Assembly: GCA_003167305.1 (NCBI GenBank)
Contig: PMTP01000192.1
Coordinates: 10,508 to 17,012 of the forward strand
Direction of reading: 5' to 3'
DNA from: Acidobacteriaceae bacterium
GTDB taxonomy: Bacteria; Acidobacteriota; Terriglobia; Terriglobales; Acidobacteriaceae
DNA: 6,505 nt
In this document: piece by piece, positions 6,484-6,505 of the stretch
Layout: the number at the start of each line of letters is the position of its first letter
Numbering within the stretch: position 1 is the first letter of the stretch
Notes under the pieces: model-generated
The model's input: the letters and a program-made list of their open reading frames with translations, nothing else
Told to the model about the DNA's origin: nothing
Database searches by the model: none
Made by a program: the position numbers and the translations under genes

Positions 6484-6505
6484 GCTCCGCCTCCAGAATC
6501 TCCGC
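6470..6505 (-). CDS. Possible C-terminal tail of an upstream gene, cut by window edge
   Basis: One leftward frame entering at the right edge reads AEILEAEHVHA and then stops with TAA at 6472-6470. It overlaps the start of the 213-residue gene by 14 nt. Stop-start overlap fits the tight packing seen in the rest of the operon, and the next gene's GGAGG lies inside it. Twelve codons cannot identify a product. From gene order, a last subunit of alternative complex III (ActF-like) is a guess. Confidence 0.35.
   Translation of the reverse strand, partial: AEILEAEHVHA

Overview
The window is a high-GC bacterial segment. It carries the distal part of a caa3-type (cytochrome c-fused) haem-copper oxidase operon, transcribed entirely leftward on the minus strand, followed by the 5' part of an unrelated secreted protein gene. 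Gene order, protein style and the intergenic repeats suggest an Acidobacteriota genome (Terriglobia-like). That assignment is an inference from recalled family resemblance, not a database match.

Layout in transcription order (right to left): (a) 6470-6505, a probable 12-codon tail of an upstream gene whose stop overlaps the next start; (b) 5842-6483, a single-span membrane protein of unassigned function with a conserved core; (c) a 115-bp gap with a palindromic repeat; (d) 4812-5726, a Sco/SenC copper chaperone; (e) 3731-4807, coxB with CuA centre and fused cytochrome c domain; (f) 2055-3734, coxA; (g) 1277-2065, coxC; (h) a 48-bp spacer with a repeated Shine-Dalgarno-like unit; (i) 920-1228, coxD/subunit IV; (j) 640-919, a 280-bp non-coding gap with a second copy of the palindromic repeat and a good -10 box; (k) 1-639, the N-terminal 213 residues of a signal-peptide-bearing beta-propeller protein, running off the left edge.

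The oxidase genes form one tightly packed unit: sco and coxB are 4 bp apart, coxB/coxA overlap by ATGA, and coxA/coxC overlap by 11 bp. Sco should deliver copper to the CuA site of CoxB. CoxB takes electrons through its own haem c and CuA and passes them to haem a and the haem a3-CuB site in CoxA, where O2 is reduced. CoxC and CoxD are the small membrane subunits. CoxA has the YSHPAVY helix-VI signature of the A2 subfamily, which lacks the proton-channel glutamate. The 213-residue protein before sco is of the kind seen where caa3 oxidase genes follow alternative complex III genes, so the upstream partner complex probably lies just beyond the right edge.

No clearly new system is present. The least explained items are the 213-residue membrane protein, the pair of related palindromic repeats flanking the sco-cox block, and the repeated Shine-Dalgarno-like unit before coxD. 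No tRNA, rRNA, CRISPR or transposase gene was seen.
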